Shown here in pieces: positions 35,401 to 44,479 of a DNA stretch of 64,000 bases (its first letter is position 1; each line of letters opens with the position of its first letter). Made by a program: the position numbers and the translations under genes. The stretch is from an uncultured Ruminococcus sp. (GTDB lineage Bacteria > Bacillota > Clostridia > Oscillospirales > Ruminococcaceae), in NCBI RefSeq assembly GCF_947301925.1, contig NZ_CAMYUE010000001.1, positions 124,001-188,000 of the forward strand, written 5' to 3'. The notes below the pieces were generated by a model. It saw nothing but the letters and a program-made list of their open reading frames with translations. It was not told where the DNA came from and ran no database searches.

Positions 35401-35792
35401 CGGTAAAGTCTTCCTTCAGGACCACCGGACTTGTTCTCGGTGATATGGATATACTTCAGGCAATGGAAAAGAATGTGATGGGAGAGTTCATACCTGTAAA
35501 GCTTGATAAGAACGGGGTTCCTGACAAGAACTCAGAATGTATCTCTGCTGAGGGAATGACGCTTCTCAGAAATTATACATACGGAAAGCTTGTCAGCATG
35601 GCGGAGTCACTGCTTGACGGAAATGCGGAAGCAGTACCGCTGGTGATGAGCGGCAAGATCCCGTGTACCTACTGCGACTATGTCAATATATGCGATAATT
35701 CGGAGCTTACAAGTCAGAGACTTCCCGATGAAGCACAGGTCGCCGAAGCGGCAGAGATACTCGGAAAGAAATATGCGGGAAAGGAGGAGTAA
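32457..35792 (+). CDS. addB: AddAB helicase-nuclease subunit AddB
   Basis: 1111-aa subunit of the AddAB (RexAB-type) enzyme that resects DNA double-strand ends for recombination. Walker A GPAGSGKT at residues 7-14. The C-terminal nuclease domain is bracketed by the Fe-S cysteines of AddB (NLCHFRFFC, then CTYCDYVNIC near the end), with nuclease residues in IIDYKSSRKD. CAGGAGAT precedes the ATG. No promoter was seen between the upstream hairpin and the gene, so some read-through from the lysozyme gene is possible. addA starts 1 base after its stop. Confidence 0.94.
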   Translation: MIEFITGPAGSGKTTCMFARIKERCQEADKLCIIVPEQFSQDFDKKLYFYLGAENFNELFSLSFTGLARQLFQLYGDPARKGGYADDMAKMILVYQAVESAMSRPDSVGSFRRQSTQSGFAEEIMTLIRDMKRTGVTPDELMIRSQLLDKRLRDKTNDVAVILMEYQRLMEEYGFKDELDNIREAAAVANLNRYFCGKTIFLDEFESFTADQYEMIKLMISSAENVCITLRTDDVNAGEYTLFETVNDTYRRIMVICRDLGKDTRVIRCAESFRFITPDLGYVSSRALVNLCNEPDKAPKPENIHIFEARDMYSEAEYVCAAVKHLLYEDRSLRYRDIAIISNDIAVYSDVLKAAFGRYDIPYFLSLEKPVSHTAVMVFFTTLLDIISSRKYRSEQLFRLIKSGLLDISLTEASMLENYCYKWGIDGDIWEKAFCAEDEGLEQLEKLRGSLIGPLTSLKRKIKRCSKASEICSLLYSHLVSCGAERNTAALMGRLIKQDKDYEAAELKRLWGCLMDILDSISETIGERTVSFAEISRMMRSMIGRIQYSVPPQTLDAVTAASARMARLDSPKVVFVMGANDGDFPNRISLHGLFSEADRAKLAENGIELSTPLAELIAAERLVVYKAISAASHKLFISYPLSDLAGQAKYPAQIVDRIIGMFGDRSIRRRDDDIPVEYYAVTLHSAFYHYMQERSKNDTSVASIKKLLMDTPEYRRRLSYVISRSNLKQDYHIDSSVMEKLSSFEPLRLSPTGFEEYNLCHFRFFCDKFLRLHLNEKVELDARIAGELTHECFYGILGTRSKADFIGMTYDEVCDEINRCAEKYRENSLAGDFGKDAKFNLIFNKLTERMSEVFIYTQQALMASDFVPHNFELDLRDSHSVILPFGSGKKLSFGGKVDRADICRIGDTDYLRIIDYKSSRKDITPETLACGINMQMLLYLFASTDKGGLYEGYEPAGVLYSPMRISEVSIDDHKIETKNSSAVKSSFRTTGLVLGDMDILQAMEKNVMGEFIPVKLDKNGVPDKNSECISAEGMTLLRNYTYGKLVSMAESLLDGNAEAVPLVMSGKIPCTYCDYVNICDNSELTSQRLPDEAQVAEAAEILGKKYAGKEE

Positions 35793-35793
35793 A

Positions 35794-38700
35794 ATGGGCT
35801 GGACAGAACAACAGCAGAAAGCCATTAAAGCAAGAGATACTTCGCTGATAGTTTCTGCGGCAGCGGGAAGCGGCAAGACAGCTGTCCTTACGGAAAGGCT
35901 TGTACAGCTGCTTGCAGACAGCAGTTCCGGCGTGCACGCTGACAGGATGGTCGTTGTTACATTTACCAATGACGCCGCCGCAGAGCTGAAAAAACGTCTT
36001 GACAGCAAGCTGCGATCGATGATAGGCGATAATCCCGATGACAAACATCTTCTGAAGCAGCAGATACTCCTTCAGAGCGCAAGGATATCCACTATAAACT
36101 CATTCTGCTTTGACCTTATAAGGGATAATACCGGCGACAGCGGCATTACCTCCGCATTCAGCGTACTTGATGATACGGATAACAAGGTGCTGAGAGCTGC
36201 TGCTATGGAGGAGCTTATAAACTATTACTGCGAACACGAATACGAGAAGATATCTTTTATGTATGACCATTTCTGTATAAAGGACGAAAGGAGACTCGTT
36301 GAGGTAATAGAGCGGGCTGACAATTTTCTTTCCTCTGTAGCTCTCAGGGACAAATGGCTTGACAGAGCTGTAGAGATGTACAGACCCGAATTCAGAGATT
36401 CAGAGTATTACAGCAGACTTTTCGATTCGATAACAGCGAAGCTTGAGAAGGCTGTGGCAGCGGCTGATGATAATATCGGGATGATAAGCAGGATCTTTCC
36501 GGATATGTCGTCTGCGGCGGCGGAGAAGTCGTTGGGCCAGGCTGAGGAGGATTATGACAGGATAAGCAGGCTTGCTGAGATTTTCAGGGAAAAGCGTTTC
36601 CCGACTGCCGAAGAGGCGGAGCAGGCAATGGCTTTTTCATCTCTTGTGCGTCTGGGAAAGGCACCGCATGATAGTGCACTCAGGGAGATATACAAGAAAA
36701 AGCGCGACATAATAAAAAACACAGTAAAAAGTGTAATAAACAGCATAGAAGCCGTAGAAAGCGATTATGCCGAATGCGGAGAGGTCACTGTTATACTGGC
36801 AGAGATGCTTAAAAAGTTCAGCGAGATACTCTGGGAGAAGAAATGCGAAAAAAACGCACTTAGCTTTGACGACGGAGAACGTCTCGCTCTGGAGATACTT
36901 GCCGCAGAGGACGAAAACGGCAGGATAGTGCAGTCTGAGACTGCTCTGAGAATAGCTGAACACTATGATATAATAATGATAGATGAGTATCAGGATTCTA
37001 ATAATAAACAGGATCTGATCTTCAAGCTCATATCAAAGAATTACAGGCTTGACGAAAACGGCGGTCCGCTTTACGGAAACAATGTATTCCTTGTAGGCGA
37101 TGTGAAACAGTCGATATATCGTTTCAGGCTTGCAAATCCACGTAACTTTATAAATACGCTGAGAGCCTCGGTCCCGTACTCCGAGAGCAGCGATGCGTCA
37201 AATAGTTCGATAGCTCTTAATAAGAACTTCAGAAGCTCTCCGCAAGTCATTGATTTTGTAAATTATGTGTTTTCAAGGATAATGTCCGAAAAATGCGGCG
37301 ATATCGACTATACTGATGAAGAGAGACTTTATTTCGGTGCAGAGCAGTATTCGGAAAGCGACTACGAGAAGCGGCTCGCAAGTATCGCATTTATTAAGGA
37401 CGACGCAGATGATGACGAGGAGCAGGCAGAAAAAAGCAATACAAATAAAGAAGCGGTATATACAGCTTCAAGGATCGCTGAAATGCTCGGAAACGGGATT
37501 TTGGTAACTGATAAGGACGGTTCGGAGCGTCCTTGCAGACCTTCAGACTTCTGCATACTTGTAAGGAACAATGTACATATAAATACATATGCCGATGAGC
37601 TTAACAGGATAGGTATACCTGCAAAGGGCAGCGAAGAGACGGGATATCTGAGATCACGGGAGATAGCTGTGCTTATTGATCTTCTCAGGATAATAAGCAA
37701 TCCTCTTCAGGATATATCCATGGCGGCTGTTATGACATCGCCGATGTATATGTTTTCCGTTTCCGATATAGCTATCATCAGATCATATGATAAGAACAGA
37801 CATCTTTTCCCGATAATACGCGGGATCGTTGACGGAGAATATCCCGCCTTTGATGATATGTTCCTGATGGAGAGATGCAGAGAATTCCTTGATTCTCTTG
37901 ACAGATTCAGGCTTGATTCGGTAACAATGACCATTGGCGAGCTTATAGGCGAGATATATGATACTACGGATTTCATATCTGTTATGCAGCTGTACAGCGA
38001 CGGTGATAAAAAACGTGCAAATCTTCGCGCTTTGATACAGTATGCTCAGAATTACGAGTCCACAGCAGCTTTTGACGGTTCGGGAGGCCTTAACGGCTTC
38101 CTTAGACATCTTGACAGAGTAATGGAAAACGGAGATTATGCACAGGGAAAGGTTTCAGCATCCGCAGGCGACTATGTATCCGTCATGACGTTCCATCGCT
38201 CAAAAGGGCTTGAATTTCCGTTCGTGTTTATTGCAGAGACCTCTGTAGGCTTCAAATTTGATTCAAAGCCTGTGATGTGCAGTACCGACGGCAGGATAGG
38301 ATTTATGCTTTACGATCCTGTTTTGCTCAGGAAATACAAGACATTCCAGCAGGTAATGCTTGCCGGGGAAGAGGAGAAGGATACAAGGAGCGAGGAAATG
38401 AGGCTTCTTTATGTTGGTCTTACAAGGGCGCAGCAAAAACTGTTCATCAATCTTAAATGCGGTGAAAAGGCTCTGAAAAGGGTAAGAAACCTTATTGACA
38501 GCATTATGCTTCATAACGGAGATATTTCTGATTCTGTCGGAGAGGCGAAAAGTTTTTCTGACTGGCTTTGGTTAAGCATCATGGGAGATCCCTGCTTTAA
38601 AAACATAGCTGAGGATATAGGCATCGATATGAGCGATATACTGCTTGATACTGAGGAAAGAGAAAAGCAGGTGTTTATATATGATATCGCTGAAGGCATT

Positions 38701-39438
38701 TCCGAAGCCGATGATGAAGCTGAAGAAGAGCAGACTGAGGCGTTGCCTGATGAAGCGCTTGTGAGCAGAATGAATGATATCATATCCTTCCATTATGATA
38801 AAACACTTTCGGAAACTCCCGCAAAGCTCAGTGTTACGCAGATAACCAAGAAGCTGAAGGACAGCGATGAGCTGTTTGACATGAAACTGAGACGGCCGAG
38901 ACTCTTTTCCTCCGACCATAAGCTTACAGGTGCAGAGAGAGGAACGGCAATACATACATTTTTCCAATACTGCGATTTTGATAATACTATCAGAAATGTC
39001 GGTGATGAGATATCGAATATCGTAAATAAGGGGTACATAAGTCAGGCGGAAGCGGATTCGATAGACACGGCCAATGTTTCTGCGTTTTTTGAAAGTGATC
39101 TTTACGGTAGGATATGCAGAGCCGGGAAATATGTCCGCGAGAAGAAATTCATGGTAGCGGTATCTGAACTTAAAACAGATATAGATACGCTTGAAAAGCT
39201 GAAAAGCTCTGAAGGGATGATAAAGGGCATAATAGATCTTATGTTTGAAGAAAAAGACGGCATAGTGATAGTTGACTATAAATCCGACAGGGGAGTATCT
39301 CTTGAAAAACTGAAGGAGAGATATTCGATGCAGCTGAAGCTTTACAAGGCTGCTATTGAGCTGACGACCGGAAAGCGCGTAAAGGAAGCATTTTTGTATT
39401 CCTTTGAGCTGAGAGATAAGATTAAAGCTGATATATGA
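35794..39438 (+). CDS. addA: AddAB helicase-nuclease subunit AddA
   Basis: 1214-aa UvrD-type helicase and nuclease. Walker A AAGSGKT at 23-29, helicase motifs MIDEYQDSN, LVGDVKQSIYRFR and VMTFHRSKGLEFPFVF, and the C-terminal RecB-like nuclease (GTAIHTFFQYCDF, IIDLMFEEKDGIVIVDYKSD). The start is ATG 35794 directly after AAAGGAGGAG; the longer frame from 35680 would overlap addB by 38 codons. It forms one operon with addB and ends in a clear terminator. Confidence 0.95.
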   Translation: MGWTEQQQKAIKARDTSLIVSAAAGSGKTAVLTERLVQLLADSSSGVHADRMVVVTFTNDAAAELKKRLDSKLRSMIGDNPDDKHLLKQQILLQSARISTINSFCFDLIRDNTGDSGITSAFSVLDDTDNKVLRAAAMEELINYYCEHEYEKISFMYDHFCIKDERRLVEVIERADNFLSSVALRDKWLDRAVEMYRPEFRDSEYYSRLFDSITAKLEKAVAAADDNIGMISRIFPDMSSAAAEKSLGQAEEDYDRISRLAEIFREKRFPTAEEAEQAMAFSSLVRLGKAPHDSALREIYKKKRDIIKNTVKSVINSIEAVESDYAECGEVTVILAEMLKKFSEILWEKKCEKNALSFDDGERLALEILAAEDENGRIVQSETALRIAEHYDIIMIDEYQDSNNKQDLIFKLISKNYRLDENGGPLYGNNVFLVGDVKQSIYRFRLANPRNFINTLRASVPYSESSDASNSSIALNKNFRSSPQVIDFVNYVFSRIMSEKCGDIDYTDEERLYFGAEQYSESDYEKRLASIAFIKDDADDDEEQAEKSNTNKEAVYTASRIAEMLGNGILVTDKDGSERPCRPSDFCILVRNNVHINTYADELNRIGIPAKGSEETGYLRSREIAVLIDLLRIISNPLQDISMAAVMTSPMYMFSVSDIAIIRSYDKNRHLFPIIRGIVDGEYPAFDDMFLMERCREFLDSLDRFRLDSVTMTIGELIGEIYDTTDFISVMQLYSDGDKKRANLRALIQYAQNYESTAAFDGSGGLNGFLRHLDRVMENGDYAQGKVSASAGDYVSVMTFHRSKGLEFPFVFIAETSVGFKFDSKPVMCSTDGRIGFMLYDPVLLRKYKTFQQVMLAGEEEKDTRSEEMRLLYVGLTRAQQKLFINLKCGEKALKRVRNLIDSIMLHNGDISDSVGEAKSFSDWLWLSIMGDPCFKNIAEDIGIDMSDILLDTEEREKQVFIYDIAEGISEADDEAEEEQTEALPDEALVSRMNDIISFHYDKTLSETPAKLSVTQITKKLKDSDELFDMKLRRPRLFSSDHKLTGAERGTAIHTFFQYCDFDNTIRNVGDEISNIVNKGYISQAEADSIDTANVSAFFESDLYGRICRAGKYVREKKFMVAVSELKTDIDTLEKLKSSEGMIKGIIDLMFEEKDGIVIVDYKSDRGVSLEKLKERYSMQLKLYKAAIELTTGKRVKEAFLYSFELRDKIKADI

Positions 39439-39443
39439 TACAT

Positions 39444-39474
39444 AAAAGCTCCCGAACTTGCTCGGGAGCTTTTT
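39444..39474 (+). terminator. Terminator of addBA
   Basis: 12-bp stem AAAAGCTCCCGA/TCGGGAGCTTTT with T run. Confidence 0.92.
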
Positions 39475-39568
39475 AACGTGTATTCAACAGATTGATTTGT
39501 TACATAGTGATAATATCAACCACTTGGTTTGTGCAAATCGTAGAAATATATCGGCTTGGAAAATTTTG

Positions 39569-39597
39569 TTGACAATAAATGAAATTTGTATTATAAT
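39569..39597 (+). promoter_or_regulatory. Promoter of the carboxypeptidase cluster
   Basis: TTGACA (39569-39574), 17 bp, TATAAT (39592-39597): full consensus. Confidence 0.93.
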
Positions 39598-39631
39598 AAA
39601 ATATACAGAGATATAAAAACTGAGGTGTAGA

Positions 39632-40711
39632 ATGAACAAAAGAAGGAAACAAAGGCGCAATGCTAACTTGTTAAAAGCAGGCACAGCGGTTTTCCTTTTA
39701 GTTCTTATATTTGGCGGTGCTTTTGCAGCACGGTGCTGGTGGAAACGCGACGGGCGTACTGTCCCTGCCGTATCTGTTTCGTCATGCACAGCTTGCGAAG
39801 CTACAGGCGAAGTGCCTGTATTTACCGTTACCACTACAGAACAATCAGAGGAAGCAGCGGTGCCTTTTGTTGTTTTTCCTGAAAAGACGGACAAGTCTGT
39901 GAAATTCAAAAAGGAATACGACGCTAAGAATGCTATTCTGATAAATGTAGACGACAATGAGGTCGTAGCGTACAGAGATGAACATATACAGTTGTATCCT
40001 GCTTCGCTGACAAAAATAATGACTCTTATTGTTGCGGTTGAGAATATAGATGACCTTTCGGCTGCCATTCCGATAACGTATGAAATGGTGGCTCCATATA
40101 TAGCTCTGGACGCATCCAGGGCAGGCTTTGAACCTGATGAGACTCCTACAGCAAAGGATGTTCTTTACGGAATGATTTTATGCTCGGGAGCAGACGCGTC
40201 GCTTGCGGCTACTGAGTATGTCGCGGGTTCAGAGGCCGCCTTTGTGGAGCTCATGAACAGTAAATGCGATGAGATCGGTCTGAAACATACGCATTTTACT
40301 AATGTGGTGGGGCTCCACGATAAAAATAATTACAGTACGGCAGAGGATATCGCTGTTTTGCTTGAATATGCAATAAAGAACGATACCTGCCGTGAGATCC
40401 TTTCAGCGGTAGAGTACAAAGTACCGCCGACTGAACAGAATCCCGAAGGCCTGACCTTCAGCAGCACTCTTTTCAGCAGGATGTATGGCGATGAGATGCC
40501 GGGCGTCAGAGTGCTGGGAGGAAAGACCGGTTTTATTGATGAAGCCGGCAACTGCATGGCAAGTTTTGCGGAGGTGAACGGTAAAACATATATACTTGTT
40601 CTTTGCGGCGGAACCACCAGCTGGAACAATGTGTATAATACACTAAGCGCATACAGTGAGTATTGTGCAGGCGGAAAGCCTTATATTCCGTCTGATGAAA
40701 AAGAGAAATAA
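39632..40711 (+). CDS. D-alanyl-D-alanine carboxypeptidase (DacA family, intact active site)
   Basis: 359-aa S11 peptidase trimming the terminal D-Ala of peptidoglycan stem peptides. It has an N-terminal signal anchor (AGTAVFLLVLIFGGAFAA) and a Thr/Ser/Glu-rich linker. The catalytic motifs are Ser125-LT-Lys128 (ASLTK), Ser185-GA (SGA instead of SGN, seen in other clostridial DacA), and KTG at 298-300. It lacks the long C-terminal domain and amphipathic helix of PBP5. GAGGTG precedes the ATG. It is the only one of three DacA paralogues in the window with a working active site, and it leads two degenerate relatives. Confidence 0.92.
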   Translation: MNKRRKQRRNANLLKAGTAVFLLVLIFGGAFAARCWWKRDGRTVPAVSVSSCTACEATGEVPVFTVTTTEQSEEAAVPFVVFPEKTDKSVKFKKEYDAKNAILINVDDNEVVAYRDEHIQLYPASLTKIMTLIVAVENIDDLSAAIPITYEMVAPYIALDASRAGFEPDETPTAKDVLYGMILCSGADASLAATEYVAGSEAAFVELMNSKCDEIGLKHTHFTNVVGLHDKNNYSTAEDIAVLLEYAIKNDTCREILSAVEYKVPPTEQNPEGLTFSSTLFSRMYGDEMPGVRVLGGKTGFIDEAGNCMASFAEVNGKTYILVLCGGTTSWNNVYNTLSAYSEYCAGGKPYIPSDEKEK

Positions 40712-40752
40712 AAAGATAGATAATGTAGAACAAATATCGGAGGATATGTATA

Positions 40753-41724
40753 ATGAAAGAGACAAAGAAAAACAAGCTCAAGCTGAGCCGTGTTCTTCTT
40801 GCGATGGGTATAATTGTAGGTACCCTTTTTGGTGCTGATACTCTTAGAAGGGGACTGGCTTCACAGCAGCCATATAATCTTACTATAAAAGGCGATTTCC
40901 GCAGTTCGGAGGCTGCTACGCAGGCCTCAACAGGCAGCAGTCTTGGTTTTACTTCGGCTGATGAAGGAACAACTGCTTTTGAGGGAGTAAAGTATCTAGG
41001 ATATTCTGAGTGCGAGCTCCTGAAGAAAGATGTATCGGACGGACTGCTGTCGGTATACAACGAAAAGTCTCCCGCGAAGGAATCCCATCAGGGAACAATG
41101 GTGGATCTTTCGGAGGAAAAGAATGAATTCTACAGCCTTGTTGATGAAAATGTTTATCTCAACGAGGATGCAGCAGAAGCTTTTAACCGTATGATGGAGG
41201 ATTACGCAAACGAAACAGGTCTTGCTGATTTTATCGTTTACGGTACTACTGATACATTTACAGGCGAAGGATCATATTGTCCCGAGACTTTTTACGATTC
41301 AAAGGCCGGATACTGTGTTGATCTTGCTCTCAACGCCTATGGTTCCGTTTTGACGTATGACGGATATGATGCCGAGGGCTGGGTGGTTGAGAATTGCTGG
41401 AAATATGGATTTATTGTCAGATATCCCGAAGGTAAGAAGAGCATGACGGGTTATGAATACTGTCCGTGGCATCTCAGATATGTCGGCGAGATTCATGCGG
41501 CGATAAGCACACAGAAAAAAATGTGCCTTGAGGAATATGTTGAATTCCTTGAACAGTATACGTTTGATGATCCTTATACTTTCTCGTTTAACGGAGAGGC
41601 TTATCAGATCTACTCTGTTACAGGCGATGAGGACAAGCTTACAACAAGGGTGCCTGTATCGGGTAATTATGAGCTTTCAGGTGATAATAAGGATTCATTT
41701 ATAATAACGGCACATAAAGTTTGA
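40753..41724 (+). CDS. VanY-like (M15) carboxypeptidase homologue with altered zinc site
   Basis: 323 aa with a signal anchor (VLLAMGIIVGTLFGA) and a Ser/Thr-rich linker. The C-terminal half aligns with VanY D,D-carboxypeptidases: WVVENCWKYGFIVRYPEGK and the ungapped block TGYEYCPWHLRYVG against TGYSYEPWHFRYVG. In that alignment the catalytic Glu is Cys237, while zinc His240 remains. In the SxHxxGxAxD motif the His is Ser183 and Asp190 remains. Loss of one zinc ligand and the catalytic base makes peptidase activity unlikely. CGGAGGA precedes the ATG, 41 bases after dacA, so it is cotranscribed. A dead, peptide-binding protein is the best guess. Confidence 0.75.
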   Translation: MKETKKNKLKLSRVLLAMGIIVGTLFGADTLRRGLASQQPYNLTIKGDFRSSEAATQASTGSSLGFTSADEGTTAFEGVKYLGYSECELLKKDVSDGLLSVYNEKSPAKESHQGTMVDLSEEKNEFYSLVDENVYLNEDAAEAFNRMMEDYANETGLADFIVYGTTDTFTGEGSYCPETFYDSKAGYCVDLALNAYGSVLTYDGYDAEGWVVENCWKYGFIVRYPEGKKSMTGYEYCPWHLRYVGEIHAAISTQKKMCLEEYVEFLEQYTFDDPYTFSFNGEAYQIYSVTGDEDKLTTRVPVSGNYELSGDNKDSFIITAHKV

Positions 41725-41727
41725 TGG

Positions 41728-41757
41728 GTAAAGGAGCAGCCAAGGCTGCTCCTTTAC
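41728..41757 (+). terminator. Hairpin after the VanY-like gene
   Basis: 14-bp palindromic stem GTAAAGGAGCAGCC/GGCTGCTCCTTTAC with a poor T tract; probably a partial terminator. Confidence 0.6.
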
Positions 41758-41778
41758 ATTTATCGTCGGATATTCGCA

Positions 41779-41784
41779 TATAAT
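41779..41784 (+). promoter_or_regulatory. Possible -10 box before the second DacA-like gene
   Basis: TATAAT at 41779-41784, about 17 bases before the ATG, with no good -35 at proper distance. If used, the leader would be about 10 bases. Confidence 0.35.
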
Positions 41785-41800
41785 CATATGAGGTGATCGT

Positions 41801-42940
41801 ATGCGAAGTTTTTTCAGAATTATGTCTGTTATCGTTTCGTTTTTGCTTGTTTCACTTGTTGTCTGCGGGGCGGGGGACAAGGAGAATATAAGCGGAAAAT
41901 CCTATGTTTTAATGGAAGCTGATACCTGTACGGTGATCGAGGGCAGTGAGTATTCCCGGCGATTGAAGGTAGGCGCCCTCAGCAAGCTTATGAGTATACT
42001 TCTTATAGCAGAGGATATAGATTCGGGAGAATTCACAGTTAACGATATTCTTACCGCATCTGACAGCGTAACAGGTACAAAAGGATCTGTGATATGGCTT
42101 GAGAGCGGAGATAAGCTTTCTGTTGATGAATTGCTGAAAAGCGTTATTGTGGGAAATTCAAATGATGCCCTGACTGTTCTTGCGGAACGCTCGGCAGGCG
42201 ATATAGGGACTTTTATAGCGGATATGAACGCAAGAGCGTTTGACCTTGGCCTGAAAGATACATATTTTGAGAGCCCCTATGGATACAGCGGAGAAGCTGC
42301 ATATTCATCCGCACATGATATTGCAGTGATATGCGCCGAGCTCTCAAAGCATGATTTTCTTACACATTATTTCAGGATATGGCGTGATTTCGTGAAGAAC
42401 GGACAGGTTGAGCTCGTAAATGAAAATGAGCTGTCGCGGACTTACGGAAGCCATATCGGCTTCAAAGCCTGTCATTCGGACGAATGTGGATATTGTATTG
42501 CCGAAGCGGCTCGAGGTGATGACGGGTCAGCGTTTATTGCTGTTATCCTTGGGGATAATGAGGCAGAATTATGCTTTAAGAGCTCGAAAAAGCTGCTCAA
42601 GAAAGCTTTTAACGGATATAAGCTGTCTTTGACTATGTTTCCTGACGAAATGCTTGCTCCTCTCAGAGTAAAAAACGGTACGGAATCTGCGGTGGAGATA
42701 TGTATAAGCAGACAGGGGAAGGCTGTAGTACCTGTCGGATCGTCAGAGCTTAGAACGAAGGTCGTTATTCCTGAATATATATCAGCTCCTGTGCGTGAGG
42801 GCCAGGCTGTAGGAACGGCTGCTTTTTACAATGGTGATAACCTGGTTTTTGAGGCTGATATTATAACTAAATCACCTGTACAGGGACTGCGGTTACCCTA
42901 TGTAATAGGATGCTTATTGTTTAAACTGATAGAAAAATGA
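41801..42940 (+). CDS. Second degraded DacA-like D,D-carboxypeptidase homologue
   Basis: 379 aa of S11 fold with a signal peptide (SVIVSFLLVSLVVCGAG) and a hydrophobic C-terminal end (LPYVIGCLLFKLIEK). SxxK reads ALSK (59-62; nucleophile Ser to Ala, Lys kept), SxN reads NSN (119-121), KTG reads HIG (218-220). The family blocks GTKGSVIWLESGDKLSVDELL and YGYSGEAAYSSAHDIAVI show the fold is preserved. It also keeps a full C-terminal beta domain. The ORF is intact, so this is a maintained pseudoenzyme, not a decaying gene. TGAGGTGAT precedes the ATG. Third member of the 39.6-42.9 kb cluster. Confidence 0.83.
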   Translation: MRSFFRIMSVIVSFLLVSLVVCGAGDKENISGKSYVLMEADTCTVIEGSEYSRRLKVGALSKLMSILLIAEDIDSGEFTVNDILTASDSVTGTKGSVIWLESGDKLSVDELLKSVIVGNSNDALTVLAERSAGDIGTFIADMNARAFDLGLKDTYFESPYGYSGEAAYSSAHDIAVICAELSKHDFLTHYFRIWRDFVKNGQVELVNENELSRTYGSHIGFKACHSDECGYCIAEAARGDDGSAFIAVILGDNEAELCFKSSKKLLKKAFNGYKLSLTMFPDEMLAPLRVKNGTESAVEICISRQGKAVVPVGSSELRTKVVIPEYISAPVREGQAVGTAAFYNGDNLVFEADIITKSPVQGLRLPYVIGCLLFKLIEK

Positions 42941-42991
42941 TGTTGAAATAGTGATAAATGTACAAATGTTTATAATGTTCTGTAAAGGGAC

Positions 42992-43020
42992 TTGAAAAAA
43001 ATCCGAAAATATAGTATCAT
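42992..43020 (+). promoter_or_regulatory. Promoter of pgi
   Basis: TTGAAA (42992-42997), 17 bp, TATCAT (43015-43020). Confidence 0.7.
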
Positions 43021-43075
43021 AAAGATGGTAAATTATATTTGTATGGCTTTTCATACATATTGGAGGTAAATTCTA

Positions 43076-44410
43076 ATGTCTTTGAAACTCAACACCAAAT
43101 ACTTGAAGGATTTTGTCAATGCAGACGAAATGGCCGGTATCAAGGCTCAGGTCGAGGCTGCTGCACAGTCCCTTCACAGCAAGACAGGTCTCGGTAATGA
43201 CTTTTTAGGCTGGGTGGAGCTTCCCACAGCTTATGATAAGGAGGAATTTGCGAGGATCAAGGCTGCTGCTGAGAGGATCAAGGCTAATTCCGATATTCTT
43301 ATAGTTATCGGTATCGGCGGTTCCTATCTTGGCGCAAGAGCTGCTATCGAGCTCCTCAAGTCGCCTCTTTATAATAATATGAAGAAGGATACTCCTGATA
43401 TCTATTATGTTGGAAACAGCATCAATCCTGCTTATCTCAACGAGATAATCGCCCTGTGCGACGGCAAGGATTTCTCTGTAAATGTCATCTCTAAGTCAGG
43501 TACAACTACAGAGCCCGCGCTTGCTTTCCGTATCTTCAAGAAGATGGTGGAGGATAAATACGGCAAGGAAGAGGCTAAAAACCGTATCTTTGCAACAACA
43601 GACAAGGCAAGGGGAACTCTGAAGAACCTTTCCGATGCTGAGGGTTATGAGACATTTGTTATTCCTGATGACGTTGGCGGACGTTTCTCTGTTCTTACAG
43701 CTGTCGGACTTCTTCCTATTGCAGTTGCAGGCTGTGATATCGACGCTCTTATGAAGGGTGCTGCAAAGGCTCAGGCTGATTTCTGCGCTGATTTTGACAA
43801 CAATGACTGCTATAAGTATGCAGCTCTCAGAAATATCCTCTACAGAAAGGGCAAGTCTGTTGAGATGCTGGTTTCATACGATCCCAGTTTTGTAATGATG
43901 TCAGAGTGGTACAAGCAGCTCTTCGGCGAAAGCGAAGGCAAGGACAATAAGGGTATATTCCCGTCAGCAGCAGTTTTCTCAACTGATCTTCATTCAATGG
44001 GTCAGTACATTCAGGACGGCGCAAGGATACTCTTTGAGACTGTCGTTGATATCAAGAAGCCCAAGACAGATCTTTTCCTTGAGGAAGATGCCGAGAACCT
44101 TGACGGTCTTAACTTCCTTACAAATCAGAATATGTCAGTAGTTAACAGAAAGGCTTTTGAGGGTACGGTTCTTGCTCATACAGAGGGCGGAGTTCCGAAT
44201 ATCATTCTTGAGCTTGATGATACAACAGAAGAAAATGTAGGTTACATGATCTACTTCTTTGAAAAGGCTTGTGCTATCTCGGGTTATGTTCTTGGTGTAA
44301 ATCCATTTAACCAGCCCGGCGTTGAGAGCTATAAGTCAAATATGTTCGCTCTTCTCGGCAAGCCCGGTTATGAAGGCGCAAAAGCTGCTCTTGAAGCTAA
44401 GCTCGGCTGA
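43076..44410 (+). CDS. pgi: Glucose-6-phosphate isomerase
   Basis: 444-aa glycolytic isomerase of the shorter Bacillus/Clostridium type. Sugar-phosphate-binding block [15 protein letters not shown], the [14 protein letters not shown] signature and the C-terminal [12 protein letters not shown] motif are present. Strong GGAGGT ribosome binding site. Codon use is biased to a few codons, as expected for a highly expressed gene. Confidence 0.96.
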   Translation: MSLKLNTKYLKDFVNADEMAGIKAQVEAAAQSLHSKTGLGNDFLGWVELPTAYDKEEFARIKAAAERIKANSDILIVIGIGGSYLGARAAIELLKSPLYNNMKKDTPDIYYVGNSINPAYLNEIIALCDGKDFSVNVISKSGTTTEPALAFRIFKKMVEDKYGKEEAKNRIFATTDKARGTLKNLSDAEGYETFVIPDDVGGRFSVLTAVGLLPIAVAGCDIDALMKGAAKAQADFCADFDNNDCYKYAALRNILYRKGKSVEMLVSYDPSFVMMSEWYKQLFGESEGKDNKGIFPSAAVFSTDLHSMGQYIQDGARILFETVVDIKKPKTDLFLEEDAENLDGLNFLTNQNMSVVNRKAFEGTVLAHTEGGVPNIILELDDTTEENVGYMIYFFEKACAISGYVLGVNPFNQPGVESYKSNMFALLGKPGYEGAKAALEAKLG

Positions 44411-44479
44411 TCGGTCTGTTTAGCTCATATAACAAATATAATACGTCATAAATGCCTAAAGGCACGGAAGGAGTAAATT

